Shown here: positions 24,699-33,569 of the stretch, piece after piece
Layout of the letters: the number at the start of each line of letters is the position of its first letter
Position numbering within the stretch: position 1 is the stretch's first letter
NCBI GenBank assembly: GCA_023415545.1
Contig: JAEZKJ010000021.1
Coordinates: 1-40,791, forward strand
Reading direction: 5' to 3'
Source: Bacteroidota bacterium
Lineage (GTDB): Bacteria; Bacteroidota; Bacteroidia; Bacteroidales; Bacteroidaceae
Length of the DNA stretch: 40,791 bases
Position numbers and translations under genes: made by a program
The notes under the pieces: generated by a model
Told to the model about the DNA's origin: nothing
Seen by the model: the letters and a program-made list of their open reading frames with translations, nothing else
Databases searched by the model: none

Positions 24699-24974
24699 TT
24701 AATCCTTTACAGACAATACAAATGTCTTTGCAGGTTTAAATGACGGTATATTATGTTCTGGTATAATAATTGTTGTATTTTTAGATATGTTACGTGCAGT
24801 TTTTTGCTTTCTTTTCTTAACAACAAAACTACCGAAACCACGCAGGTATACATTCTCATCTTTACCTAACGACTCTTTCACCACTTCCATAAAAGCTTCT
24901 ACTGATTGCAATACTGAAGCTTTGTCTATACCAGTCTTTTTCGTAATTTCATTTACGATATCTGCTTTAGTCAT
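24699..24974 (-). CDS. hup: HU-family DNA-binding protein
   Basis: A 91-residue nucleoid protein of the HU/IHF family. It starts MTKADIVNEITKKTGIDKASV, with the dimerising helices in the first 40 residues, then YLRGFGSFVVKKRKQKTARN, which leads into the DNA-binding arm. The arm has IIIPEHNIPSFKPAKTF, where the intercalating Pro and the conserved PxFKPxK end are visible. It is full length for the family. A promoter with TATATTTG lies 48 bp upstream, and the small basic-protein gene and rng follow downstream. Whether it forms homodimers or pairs with a second HU cannot be told. Confidence 0.95.
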   Translation of the reverse strand: MTKADIVNEITKKTGIDKASVLQSVEAFMEVVKESLGKDENVYLRGFGSFVVKKRKQKTARNISKNTTIIIPEHNIPSFKPAKTFVLSVKD

Positions 24975-25021
24975 TTCCTTTTTATTATTATGTAATGTTG
25001 ATAACTTAATTTTTTGGACTG

Positions 25022-25053
25022 CAAATATATAGCTTTTCTAATTAATTAGCAAA
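25022..25053 (-). promoter_or_regulatory. Bacteroides-type promoter of the HU gene
   Basis: On the minus strand TTTG (25050-25053), 20 bp, then TATATTTG (25022-25029). Both boxes match the consensus TTTG and TAnnTTTG, and the spacing is within the normal 19-20 bp. The HU start lies 48 bp further on. Confidence 0.7.
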
Positions 25054-25182
25054 ACAATCTTTGGAATATTTGAGCTACTATTTAATCAATGCAACCAATA
25101 ATAATAAATGAATATAACTATTGCCATTAATAAACATTGCTCTATAATATATTGTTTAAATTTAAGATTATATTTATTTCCT

Positions 25183-25213
25183 TTTCGAAAAAGATTTTTT
25201 TTTAATATTTTTG
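25183..25213 (+). promoter_or_regulatory. Bacteroides-type promoter of ssb
   Basis: TTTC (25183-25186), 19 bp, then TATTTTTG (25206-25213). The -7 box is an exact match and the -33 box is one base off. It lies 27 bp before the ssb ATG. Confidence 0.55.
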
Positions 25214-25240
25214 AATTCTAATAATTAAACAATCAATTTT

Positions 25241-25669
25241 ATGTCTGTAAACAAAGTTATTTTAATTGGAAATGTAGGCAAAGATCCTGAAGTTCGTTAT
25301 CTTGACAATGGAGTTGCTGTGGCAACTTTTTCACTAGCTACTACTGATAGAGCATATACTCTTGCTAATGGGACTCAAGTTCCTGAAAGAACAGAATGGC
25401 ATAATATTGTATTGTGGCGTGGACTAGCACAGACAGCTGAAAAATATGTGCATAAAGGTGATAGAATATATATTGAAGGAAAGCTTCGTTACCGCTCATA
25501 TGATGACCAAAATGGTATTAAAAGAAATATTGTTGAGGTATTTGGTGATGTTATGGAGATGTTATCAGCAAGAAACAACACGACTGCTGCCACTTCTGCT
25601 CAACAGACAACTTCAACTTTTCAGCCTGTAGAACCTGTGTCTGAACCTGCTGATGAGCTTCCTTTCTAA
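25241..25669 (+). CDS. ssb: Single-stranded DNA-binding protein
   Basis: A 142-residue SSB that coats single-stranded DNA in replication, repair and recombination. The OB fold covers about 1-108, with MSVNKVILIGNVGKDPEVRY, the aromatic stacking residues in TEWHNIVLWRGLAQTAEKYV and the strand GDRIYIEGKLRYRSY. A Ser/Thr/Gln-rich flexible linker follows, and the end is the acidic tip DELPF, the docking peptide for partner proteins. The gene is 31 bp before gldE, the usual neighbour in Bacteroidota. Confidence 0.96.
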   Translation: MSVNKVILIGNVGKDPEVRYLDNGVAVATFSLATTDRAYTLANGTQVPERTEWHNIVLWRGLAQTAEKYVHKGDRIYIEGKLRYRSYDDQNGIKRNIVEVFGDVMEMLSARNNTTAATSAQQTTSTFQPVEPVSEPADELPF

Positions 25670-25700
25670 TTAAAGAGATGTCTAACTAAAACAATATTCC

Positions 25701-27044
25701 TTGGATTCTGACTCGTTTTTATCCGGATTATCGGATTTGATTAATGATGTAACTATAACGGCTCCATCTTTTGGAGCTATTGTGTCTATAATATTAGCCG
25801 GAGCATTATTGTATGCATCCGGCTTCATATCAGCCTCAGAAATAGCTTTTTTTTCTCTCTCTCCAAATGATTTAAATAAAATTGATGAGGAGAAAAGTGT
25901 GGCTGACAAGAAAATAAGGTATCTATTAGACCATTCCGACAAACTACTTGCAACAATATTAATATCGAACAACTTCGTGAATGTAACCATTATCATGCTT
26001 TGCAATTACTTTTTTGCACAGTGCATAGATTTTGGTAATGCTTGGATAGTGGAATTTATCGTTGTAACAGTTATCCTTACCTTTCTTCTTTTACTTTTTG
26101 GTGAGATTATGCCAAAAATTTACTCTGCTCAAAATACATTGACCTTCAGTAGGAGAGCAGCGGGAGTGATAATGTTTCTTAGTAAAGTTTTTGCACCTTT
26201 TTCGGCTATCTTAGTTCACTCTTCATTCTTTGTCAATCGTGTTATTTCAAAGAAAAGCTATAATATTTCAGTTAATGAACTATCACAAGCTTTGGAATTG
26301 ACTGATAAATCGGAGATATCCGAAGAGAACGATATATTGGAGGGTATAATACGATTTGGTGCCGAAACGGCTAAAGAGGTAATGACTCCACGTCCCGATA
26401 TGGTAATTCTGAGTATCAATGCCAAATATTCAGAGGTGATGAAATGTATTGTAGATAATTCGTATTCAAGAATTCCTATATATGAAGATAATCGTGATAA
26501 TATAAAAGGAATACTTTATATAAAGGATCTATTGCCATATCTTGATAAGGATGATAGTTTTAAATGGCAATCCTTGATACGTGCCCCATTTTTCGTTCCT
26601 GAGTCGAAGATGATAGATGACTTATTACGTGATTTCCAATCCAACAAGATACATATTGCAATTGTTGTTGATGAGTTTGGTGGCACATCGGGGCTCATAA
26701 CTATGGAAGATATTATAGAGGAGATAGTGGGAGAGATAAATGATGAGTATGATGATGAAGAGAGTAACTTTATAAAAATATCAGATAATAGTTATATATT
26801 CAAAGGTAAAACCCTGTTGGCTGATTTCTATAGAGCATTCGATATTTATCCTGAAGATTTTGAACCTATAATAGGGGAGGCAGATACTCTTGCCGGATTG
26901 CTTTTAGAGATGAAGGGTGATTTCCCTGCCGTTCATGAAAAATTTGATTATGAAAACTTTAGGTTTGAAGTTCTTGAGATGACCGACAGACGAATACTTA
27001 AGGTTAAAGTAACTATAACATCAAATTATGCCGTTGATAAGTAA
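25701..27044 (+). CDS. gldE: GldE-like CNNM/CBS-domain membrane protein
   Basis: A 447-residue membrane protein of the CorC/HlyC type, named GldE in gliding Flavobacteria but present in non-gliding Bacteroidota too. An N-terminal CNNM transmembrane domain (about 25-195) begins SIILAGALLYASGFISASEIAFFSLSPND. Two CBS modules (about 205-330) show VMTPRPDMVILS and GTSGLITMEDIIEEIVGEI. The C-terminal transporter-associated domain (about 345-430) contains FEPIIGEADTLAGLLLEMKG. The only plausible start is TTG at 25701, because an in-frame stop lies at 25683-25685 and no ATG precedes the first membrane helix. It follows ssb and overlaps the phosphopantetheinyl transferase gene by 17 bp. Ion transport, perhaps Mg2+, is the family guess. 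Confidence 0.88.
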   Translation: MDSDSFLSGLSDLINDVTITAPSFGAIVSIILAGALLYASGFISASEIAFFSLSPNDLNKIDEEKSVADKKIRYLLDHSDKLLATILISNNFVNVTIIMLCNYFFAQCIDFGNAWIVEFIVVTVILTFLLLLFGEIMPKIYSAQNTLTFSRRAAGVIMFLSKVFAPFSAILVHSSFFVNRVISKKSYNISVNELSQALELTDKSEISEENDILEGIIRFGAETAKEVMTPRPDMVILSINAKYSEVMKCIVDNSYSRIPIYEDNRDNIKGILYIKDLLPYLDKDDSFKWQSLIRAPFFVPESKMIDDLLRDFQSNKIHIAIVVDEFGGTSGLITMEDIIEEIVGEINDEYDDEESNFIKISDNSYIFKGKTLLADFYRAFDIYPEDFEPIIGEADTLAGLLLEMKGDFPAVHEKFDYENFRFEVLEMTDRRILKVKVTITSNYAVDK

Positions 27045-27654
27045 ACTGGATAGTGAGGAGTATTCGATTGCCTTATGGAAAATTGAGGAGGATGAACAAA
27101 CTCTTTGCTCATTGATTTCGAATTTTGATGACTATAAAGAGGAGTTGCAAAATTTCAAATCATCTTTCAGAAGAAGGGAGTGGCTAGCTGTAAGAGCATG
27201 TTTAGACTCTATATATAAAGGCGAAAAAATAGTATACAAGGATTCAGGTAAACCTTACCTTTTGAGTGGGAATTATAATATCAGTATATCACATACCGGT
27301 TCGTATGTTTCTGTAATTGTTTCGCAAAATAGAGATGTATCAATAGATATTGAAAAGTATGGCCAAAGGGTTGAAAAGGTTTCTTCGAGGTTTGTAAGAG
27401 ATGATGAGGAACCTACTTGTTTTAATGGTGATAAGATATGGGCTTTACTACTGCATTGGTCGGCTAAAGAGAGTGCTTATAAAATGATTGATTTACAAAA
27501 TATTGATTTTAAGAAGCACTTACTTATTTATCCCTTTGAAGTAAATGAAACAGGTGAGTTTCTTTTGAAAGAATTAAAAACAGAGCATCAAGATACATAC
27601 CTCATAAATTACAAACTTTACAATGATTTTGTAATGACATGGACGATAAAATAA
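27028..27654 (+). CDS. 4'-phosphopantetheinyl transferase, Sfp type
   Basis: A 208-residue enzyme that moves phosphopantetheine from CoA to a serine of carrier proteins. Family motifs are present: KPYLLSGNYNISISHTGSYVSVIVS (substrate loop), VSIDIEKYG (metal-binding Asp and Glu) and LLHWSAKESAYKMI, which carries the catalytic WxxKEA/S-type signature. It starts inside the last 17 bp of gldE, so the two are translationally coupled. No carrier protein or synthase is nearby, so the partner may be the general acyl carrier protein. A terminator follows immediately. Confidence 0.9.
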   Translation: MPLISKLDSEEYSIALWKIEEDEQTLCSLISNFDDYKEELQNFKSSFRRREWLAVRACLDSIYKGEKIVYKDSGKPYLLSGNYNISISHTGSYVSVIVSQNRDVSIDIEKYGQRVEKVSSRFVRDDEEPTCFNGDKIWALLLHWSAKESAYKMIDLQNIDFKKHLLIYPFEVNETGEFLLKELKTEHQDTYLINYKLYNDFVMTWTIK

Positions 27655-27690
27655 AAATAGGTTGCCTAAATCCAAAGGCAACCTATTTTT
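27653..27690. terminator. Terminator between the transferase gene and ompA
   Basis: AAAAATAGGTTGCC (27653-27666) and GGCAACCTATTTTT (27677-27690) form a perfect 14-bp stem around a 10-base loop, with T-run and A-run flanks. It separates convergent genes and can serve both. Confidence 0.8.
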
Positions 27691-27712
27691 TTGTTATAAT
27701 AACTTCTTAAAA

Positions 27713-28804
27713 TTATTCAGCAATACAGATAACTACACGATTCAAGTCATTCTCAGCAAATGGTTGAACAGTATCGCCTTTACTGCTAACGTTAATACGA
27801 TCAGCTTTTATACCTTTGTTCATTAGCGCCTTAGCAACCGAATCAGCACGTTTTTGGGATATTCTATTATTAATAGCTGCTGTTCCTGTTCCCTTATCTG
27901 CATATCCTGTTACAGCAACTTTAGCCTCAGGATATTTATTCATATAATCAACTAAAGCATCTATCTTACTCATTTCAGAAGTACGGATTTTTGATGAATT
28001 GATTACAAAGAATATATTCTCGGTAAGAGCTTCTTGTTTTTCAACTTTTTTCTCTTCAACAACTGGTGCTGGTTTTTTCTCTACAACAACGGGTTGCACA
28101 GGAGCAACAGGTTCACTATATACAGGCTCCTCAACAACAGTTTTCTTACTTGACTGTCCGAATTTAAATGTGAAGCCTGCTAGAGCATTGAATTGCCAGT
28201 CAGGGTTATCTGCTTTTTTTGAGTTGTACTTATCAGAAAGAATGTTTGCATTAGCTTCTAAGTTGAAGTAAACAACTTTGCTTAAACGAATATTTGCACC
28301 TAAACCGGCACGTCCTACCAACAGAGTTTTGTGTCCATCCCAAATATTCTTTAGGTCATAACCTTCTTTATACAGTTCATTGGCTTCATCATTGTTCGAT
28401 GCAAAATTTACACCGGCACCAATAAAACCATAACCATTAAAAACTCTTTCTGGATTATAAGAACAAAGTAATGTACTTAAATCGAATAAAGCATCAACAT
28501 TACCTTGAACGAAATTGTATTTATAGACTACTTTAGGAGTAACCCAGCCTCCTTTAGCCTGCCAAGCACTTGCTCCTGCACGAAGAGCGAAAATAGGATT
28601 AAACTTATATCCCAAATTAGCTGCTACAGCAGGGGATAAAAGATCTGAAAATTTCACTTCTCCAACAGTATTAGATACACCTCCTTGAACTTGGAGGAAA
28701 TAATGAGGCTTAAATGTTGTAATTTCAATTTCATTAGATTTTTGAGCAAACGAAACATTCATGCATAGTAAAAATGCGATAAAAAGATTTCTTCTTATTT
28801 TCAT
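27713..28804 (-). CDS. OmpA-family outer-membrane protein
   Basis: A 363-residue protein with a signal peptide (MKIRRNLFIAFLLCMNVSFA), an N-terminal eight-strand-type barrel (about 30-210), a Pro/Val/Glu-rich hinge (about 215-255) and a C-terminal OmpA domain (about 260-360). The latter has FFVINSSKIRTSEM, VAVTGYADKGTG and NRISQKRADSVAKAL, where Asp and Arg bind the diaminopimelate of peptidoglycan. I chose the ATG at 28802-28804 since the frame open to 28945 has no signal peptide in front. The barrel ends with FNALAGFTFKFGQ. It is a structural link of outer membrane and cell wall. A near-consensus -7 box (AATCTTTG) lies upstream at 28863-28870. Confidence 0.92.
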   Translation of the reverse strand: MKIRRNLFIAFLLCMNVSFAQKSNEIEITTFKPHYFLQVQGGVSNTVGEVKFSDLLSPAVAANLGYKFNPIFALRAGASAWQAKGGWVTPKVVYKYNFVQGNVDALFDLSTLLCSYNPERVFNGYGFIGAGVNFASNNDEANELYKEGYDLKNIWDGHKTLLVGRAGLGANIRLSKVVYFNLEANANILSDKYNSKKADNPDWQFNALAGFTFKFGQSSKKTVVEEPVYSEPVAPVQPVVVEKKPAPVVEEKKVEKQEALTENIFFVINSSKIRTSEMSKIDALVDYMNKYPEAKVAVTGYADKGTGTAAINNRISQKRADSVAKALMNKGIKADRINVSSKGDTVQPFAENDLNRVVICIAE

Positions 28805-28966
28805 AGCTTTAACTTTTTGTTGATTATCAATTAAAGATATATAACATTTATTGATAATAATGCAAAGATTATCAGCCCTATAGAAGATTTTTAAGAAGTG
28901 GGATTTTAAATGATATTTATACAAAGAATTATAATTTATATTCAACTGTTTGAATATAAATACAGC

Positions 28967-30745
28967 CTATTTTGATAGGGTGAAGATAAATTCAAGCCCT
29001 CCACCGGGTGCATTTTTTGCATTAATTGTACCACCATGATGAATGATAGCGTTCTTAACTATGGCAAGACCTAACCCTGTGCCACCTAATTTTCGGGAAC
29101 GACCTTTGTCAACTCTATAAAATCTTTCAAATATTCGGTTTAAGTGTTCCTCCGAAACGCCAACACCATTATCTGCAAAGCTAAAATAGTAACGTTTATT
29201 ATCTTCTCTGAAATTTTTAATGGTTATCGTAATATCCATGCCAGCATAAGCGATGGCATTATCGAATAGGTTTCGGAAAATAGAATAAACAAGTGAACTA
29301 TTACCGTTAATAACAATATCCTTAGGCAAATCATCTTCAACCTTTATATGCTTATTTTCAAGTTCAAGGTTCAGTTCAGCTTTTATATTATCGACTAACT
29401 CACTAATATTTACTATATCTTTCTCTTTCATATCAGGAGCCTCCTCCATTCGTGTAAGTACCGAAATGTCCCTTAGAAGGTGAGTAAGGCGGTTGCTTTG
29501 AGCATAACTACGATTGAGAAATTCATCGAGTTTCTCTTTAGGTATGTTTGGATTATTGATGATTGTCTCAAGATATCCCTGTATACTGCTTACGGGAGTC
29601 TTAAGTTCATGGGCTATATTTTGAGTAAGTTGTTTTTTTATACGAGCTTGTTCCTCATCTTTTGTGATATCGTTAATGCTAATTTCGAAACTATTGTCTT
29701 GGAATATTATGCACTCTATAGAAAATATACGACCATTTTTTTCAATATTCATTGAATATCTTCTCTCATCATTAGCAATAGGCAATTGCTGATTTTTATT
29801 TATAAACTTAACTATTGGCCTTATTTCGGGTATGGAGAAAAACTCTTTTGTAGTCGATAAATTGCTGTCGGATATGATATTCATGTAGTTTGTAAAAAGT
29901 TTATTTACAATAATCTCTTCACGATTAGGTGTGAATACTCCAAGTCCTTCATGCGAAATGCGTAGATGGGTGATAAGTTTCTCCCTTTCTATGTATAGAT
30001 CTTCTTTTGTGTTTCGAAGTCGTTTATATATTTTGATGATATGGCGAGATATCTCTCCAAGTTCGTTATTGGGGAAAGCATCCTGAATATTTATATCAAT
30101 AGGTTCATTTTTGTCTGCTTTAACGGCAAATTGCTTTAAACGTTCCAGAGACATACCAAGATTGTTTGTAAATCGGTAGAAAAAGAAAATAAGTATTATA
30201 CTGATTGTTATGGTAATCCATATATAATGGATATCCGCTTTCAGATGTTCATCAAGATCCATATTGTAAGGCATTGCCGTACGTATGATAAAGTTGTTAT
30301 CGGGGAAAAATTTAGCTGAATAAAAATATTTTTTACCCAAGCTCTCGGATTTTCTGTTTATTGAGTATCCTTTACCATATTTTAGTGCATCAATAATCTC
30401 TTCTCGTGAGAGATGATTGTTGAATTGTGTTCCTTGTAGCTTACTGTTGTCGAATACAACATTTCCATCTTTTGTTATTAAAGTAACACGAAGATCTTTT
30501 TGAGTACATTTATTTATAAAATTCGGAAGTTTAGAGATATCAAGAGTATCGTTGGCAAATATAAAATCATGTATCCTATCATTATAATTCTGTAATTGAG
30601 TATTGAAAAGTTCATTTTTATAGCTCTTCTCACGTTTATATTGCAGAACAATAAAGCAAATTACAAAGACAAGAAAAAAAGAAAATATATATAAAAAAAG
30701 TTTCTTGCTTAATGTTAGGAATTTGTGTGATATCTCAATAGTCAT
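28967..30745 (-). CDS. PhoR-like sensor histidine kinase
   Basis: A 592-residue membrane kinase. Two membrane segments (about 15-35 and 173-192) enclose a periplasmic sensing domain of about 135 residues. A PAS-like domain follows (about 255-365, with EGLGVFTPNREEIIVNK). The DHp domain has the phospho-accepting His379 in QNIAHELKTPVSSIQGY. The ATPase domain carries the N box FRNLFDNAIAYA, the G boxes DNGVGVS and GGTGLGLAIV, and the F box ERFYRVDKGRSRKL. It starts 14 bp after the response-regulator gene. The layout, HAMP-like linker and partner are those of PhoR-type kinases of Bacteroidota. Phosphate sensing is inferred; the periplasmic domain is not diagnostic. Confidence 0.85.
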   Translation of the reverse strand: MTIEISHKFLTLSKKLFLYIFSFFLVFVICFIVLQYKREKSYKNELFNTQLQNYNDRIHDFIFANDTLDISKLPNFINKCTQKDLRVTLITKDGNVVFDNSKLQGTQFNNHLSREEIIDALKYGKGYSINRKSESLGKKYFYSAKFFPDNNFIIRTAMPYNMDLDEHLKADIHYIWITITISIILIFFFYRFTNNLGMSLERLKQFAVKADKNEPIDINIQDAFPNNELGEISRHIIKIYKRLRNTKEDLYIEREKLITHLRISHEGLGVFTPNREEIIVNKLFTNYMNIISDSNLSTTKEFFSIPEIRPIVKFINKNQQLPIANDERRYSMNIEKNGRIFSIECIIFQDNSFEISINDITKDEEQARIKKQLTQNIAHELKTPVSSIQGYLETIINNPNIPKEKLDEFLNRSYAQSNRLTHLLRDISVLTRMEEAPDMKEKDIVNISELVDNIKAELNLELENKHIKVEDDLPKDIVINGNSSLVYSIFRNLFDNAIAYAGMDITITIKNFREDNKRYYFSFADNGVGVSEEHLNRIFERFYRVDKGRSRKLGGTGLGLAIVKNAIIHHGGTINAKNAPGGGLEFIFTLSK

Positions 30746-30759
30746 TTTAATAATATAAA

Positions 30760-31452
30760 TCAGTTATCAGTATCAAAGCAGTAACCATAACCAAGGCGTG
30801 TCACAATATTCTTTCCATAGTCACCAATCTTTTTTCTAAGTCGGGTTATATTAACATCAACTGTTCGATCCAATACATACACTTCATCTTGCCATATTTT
30901 AGCAAGTATTTCATCGCGTGAGAAAACGCGACCTCCATTGTTAAGAAGTAAATATAGAATCTCGAATTCTTTTTTAGTAAGAGGTATCTCTTTATTATTA
31001 ATAGATACTCTCTTTTTGTCCAAGTTAATGACTAAGTTTCTAAATGTTAGGAAATTATTTATTGGCTCTTCAGTATCATTTGAAACTCTTCTTAGAAGTG
31101 CTTTTATTCTTGCCATAACTTCACGAAGGGAGAAAGGTTTCGATATGTAATCATCTGCACCTAGATTGAACCCAGTGATTTTATCATTCTCGGTATCTTT
31201 AGCAGTTATAAAGATGATAGGTATCTTTTGGGTAGATTTGTTCTTCTTGAGAATATTAGCCATTTTAAACCCTGACATTTCACCCATCATAACATCAAGT
31301 AGCAATAGGTTGTATTTGTTTATGTCAAGTTTAAGAGCCTCTTCAGCTGAGTTTGCAGTATCTACTAAATAACCTTCATTCTCAAGATTAAACTTTAGGA
31401 TTTCGCAGAGATCCTCTTCGTCATCAACTACCAAAATTCTATAATCATTCAT
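30760..31452 (-). CDS. PhoB-like OmpR-family response regulator
   Basis: A 230-residue transcription factor. The receiver domain (about 1-120) has the acidic pocket DDEED, the phospho-acceptor Asp53 in LLLLDVMMGEMSGF, the switch Thr in FITAKD and Lys in ISKPFS. The C-terminal winged helix (about 130-228) contains LTKKEFEILYLLLNNGGRVFSRDEILAKIW and VDVNITRLRKKIG, the DNA-recognition helix. It precedes its kinase gene by 14 bp. By similarity to PhoB-type regulators of Bacteroides, and with a pst operon behind an 11-bp direct repeat about 28 kb away, it is a good candidate for the phosphate-starvation regulator. The orthology is by eye only. Confidence 0.85.
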   Translation of the reverse strand: MNDYRILVVDDEEDLCEILKFNLENEGYLVDTANSAEEALKLDINKYNLLLLDVMMGEMSGFKMANILKKNKSTQKIPIIFITAKDTENDKITGFNLGADDYISKPFSLREVMARIKALLRRVSNDTEEPINNFLTFRNLVINLDKKRVSINNKEIPLTKKEFEILYLLLNNGGRVFSRDEILAKIWQDEVYVLDRTVDVNITRLRKKIGDYGKNIVTRLGYGYCFDTDN

Positions 31453-31472
31453 ATCTTTATTTATTAATGATA

Positions 31473-31503
31473 CAAAATAAGTAACATTTATTTTTAAAGC
31501 AAA
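31473..31503 (-). promoter_or_regulatory. Bacteroides-type promoter of the two-component operon
   Basis: On the minus strand TTTG (31500-31503), 19 bp, then TTATTTTG (31473-31480), one base from TAnnTTTG. It lies 20 bp upstream of the regulator ATG at 31450-31452. Confidence 0.5.
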
Positions 31504-31551
31504 AATGAATCATTATTATTTCTTTAATATGAAATATATATTACAATAGTA

Positions 31552-32601
31552 TTACATATTTGGTAGTGTGAACTCACCGGCAACAGGAATATTCATAATT
31601 CGTCGAATCTCTTTTGGAGTATATCCGTGGCCAAGAAGGAACATAAGTTTTGTAATTACTGACTCAACTGTTGAGTCATATCCACTTATTAAACCAGCAT
31701 CGAGCAGGTGAATACCTGTTTCATATCTCTCCATCTCCACACTACCGGTAGTACATTGTGATATATTTACAATAATAATACCTTTTGCTGTAGCCTCCTT
31801 AAGGAGTTTTACAAACCAAGGTTTTTGTGGAGCATTTCCCGAACCATAGGTTTTTAGCACTACAGCCTTCAACTCGGGAGTATGAAATATGTTTTTTATT
31901 ATATTTTCCTGAATACCTGGGAAAAGAGTCAGCACAACTACATTTGTATCAAACAGATAATGAGGAATTAGCTTTAGCGAAGGATCAACTTTTCGAATCC
32001 GATTGTGTTCGTACTTCAAATGTATTCCTGCTGTAGCAAGAGTAGGATAGTTGTATGAACGAAAAGCATTGAAATTCTCGGCATTAATCTTTGTTGTACG
32101 ATTACCTCTGAGAAGATGGTTCTCAAAAAAGATACATACCTCAGGGACAACAGCTGTACCATCACTATTTTTTGCTGCAGCTATCTCAATTGATGTAATA
32201 AGATTCTCTTTTCCATCAGTTCTAAGCATGCCTATAGGCAACTGACTACCTGTAAGGATTACCGGTTTGGATAAATTCTCAAGCATGAAACTTAATGCAG
32301 AAGCAGTATAAGCCATTGTATCTGTTCCATGCAGGATAACAAAACCATCGAATTTGTCGTAGTTATAACTTATAATCTTAACTAACTTAGCCCATAATGA
32401 AGGTTCCATATCCGAAGAGTCTATGGGTGGATTGAACTGATAAGAAGCTATTTTATAATTAAACCTCTTCAACTCGGGCACATTATCCTGCAGATGATCG
32501 AAATTAAAAGCCTCCAGAGCTCCAGTCTCTGAATTTTCTATCATTCCAATAGTTCCACCGGTATAAATTAACAAAACGGAAGGTTGTTTACTTATTATCA
32601 T
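31552..32601 (-). CDS. ansA: Type I L-asparaginase
   Basis: A 349-residue cytoplasmic asparaginase that hydrolyses L-asparagine to aspartate and ammonia. I chose the ATG at 32599-32601, which gives MIISKQPSVLLIYTGGTIGM; the nucleophilic threonine is the second Thr of YTGGT (Thr17). The second catalytic motif is VILHGTDTMAYTASALSF (Thr-Asp pair), followed by GSQLPIGMLRTDGKENL. There is no signal peptide, as in type I enzymes. The longer frame from 32652 would start upstream of the promoter at 32627-32658. It is a single-gene unit between phoB-like and trp genes. An allosteric asparagine site, as in E. coli AnsA, cannot be judged here. Confidence 0.92.
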   Translation of the reverse strand: MIISKQPSVLLIYTGGTIGMIENSETGALEAFNFDHLQDNVPELKRFNYKIASYQFNPPIDSSDMEPSLWAKLVKIISYNYDKFDGFVILHGTDTMAYTASALSFMLENLSKPVILTGSQLPIGMLRTDGKENLITSIEIAAAKNSDGTAVVPEVCIFFENHLLRGNRTTKINAENFNAFRSYNYPTLATAGIHLKYEHNRIRKVDPSLKLIPHYLFDTNVVVLTLFPGIQENIIKNIFHTPELKAVVLKTYGSGNAPQKPWFVKLLKEATAKGIIIVNISQCTTGSVEMERYETGIHLLDAGLISGYDSTVESVITKLMFLLGHGYTPKEIRRIMNIPVAGEFTLPNM

Positions 32602-32626
32602 AGGTCTGTTAGTTTGAATGGTGACA

Positions 32627-32658
32627 CAAAGATAGTAATGTAATCCATTCATTGCAAT
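32627..32658 (-). promoter_or_regulatory. Bacteroides-type promoter of ansA
   Basis: On the minus strand ATTG (32655-32658), 20 bp, then TATCTTTG (32627-32634). The -7 box is an exact match. A nested inverted repeat begins at the -33 end: ATTGCAA (32651-32657) with TTGCAAT (32713-32719), and inside it AGAGCTA (32662-32668) with TAGCTCT (32697-32703). It may be an operator or the 3' structure of the trp transcript. Confidence 0.55.
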
Positions 32659-32786
32659 TTAAGAGCTATTATTTTACTTTTTAATAGTTGATTTTTTAGC
32701 TCTCATATACTTTTGCAATGAAAGATTATTATTTATTCACTAGATATTCAAATTAGCTTTCTAAATAAAGTGTATTAAAAGAAAGA

Positions 32787-33563
32787 TCAATTTTTTATAG
32801 CATTTATTAGCTCTTTAGCAGCCAAGTTGGCATCACCATTACAATTTTGTAAAAGTGAAACAAATTTACTCCCTATAATTGCTCCCGAAGCATATTTACA
32901 AGCCATATTAAACGTCTCTTTGTTGGATATCCCAAATCCAATCATAGGTGGATTATTAAGATGCATCTCATCTATTCTTCTAAAATAGTCCTCTTTCAAA
33001 CTATCAAATTTATGTTGTTCTCCGGTTGTTGAAGCCGAGGATACCATATATATGAATCCATCTGTATTGGCATCAATAAGTCGTATTCTCTCTTGGCTTG
33101 TCTCCGGAGTAATAAGCATAATAATTTTAATATTATATTTATCGGCTATATCTTTATATTCATCCATATACTCTTGGAAAGGTAAATCGGGAATTATAAT
33201 CCCATCTATTCCAACCTTTGAACAACTCTCACAAAATTCTTTGAATCCATATTGTACAATTGGGTTTAAATACCCCATCATTATAAGTGGAATATCTACT
33301 TCGTTTCGTATTTTTTCAAGTTGTGAAAATAGTTTTTTTAATGACATACCATTTTTAAGAGCTATAGATGAGGCATTTTGTATTACTACACCATCAGCCA
33401 TCGGGTCACTAAATGGTATGCCTATCTCAACCATATCAACACCATTATGCTGAAGTGCTATCAATGTGGATGATACATTGTCAATATATGGAAAACCTGC
33501 GCAGAAATATATAGAAAGAACATTGCTCGTTTTTCTATTAAATAATTCGTTTATTCTATTCAT
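32787..33563 (-). CDS. trpA: Tryptophan synthase alpha chain
   Basis: A 258-residue TIM-barrel enzyme that splits indole-3-glycerol phosphate to indole and glyceraldehyde 3-phosphate and passes indole to TrpB. The catalytic pair is Glu46 (DMVEIGIPFSDP) and Asp57 (SDPMADG), matching E. coli Glu49 and Asp60. Other motifs are LIMMGYLNPIVQYG, GIIIPDLPFQE, FIYMVSSASTTGE and PPMIGFGISN, which forms part of the phosphate site. It is the last gene of the operon, 6 bp after trpF. No clear intrinsic terminator follows; only the nested inverted repeat near 32651-32719 is seen. Confidence 0.97.
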   Translation of the reverse strand: MNRINELFNRKTSNVLSIYFCAGFPYIDNVSSTLIALQHNGVDMVEIGIPFSDPMADGVVIQNASSIALKNGMSLKKLFSQLEKIRNEVDIPLIMMGYLNPIVQYGFKEFCESCSKVGIDGIIIPDLPFQEYMDEYKDIADKYNIKIIMLITPETSQERIRLIDANTDGFIYMVSSASTTGEQHKFDSLKEDYFRRIDEMHLNNPPMIGFGISNKETFNMACKYASGAIIGSKFVSLLQNCNGDANLAAKELINAIKN

Positions 33564-33569
33564 TGTTTG

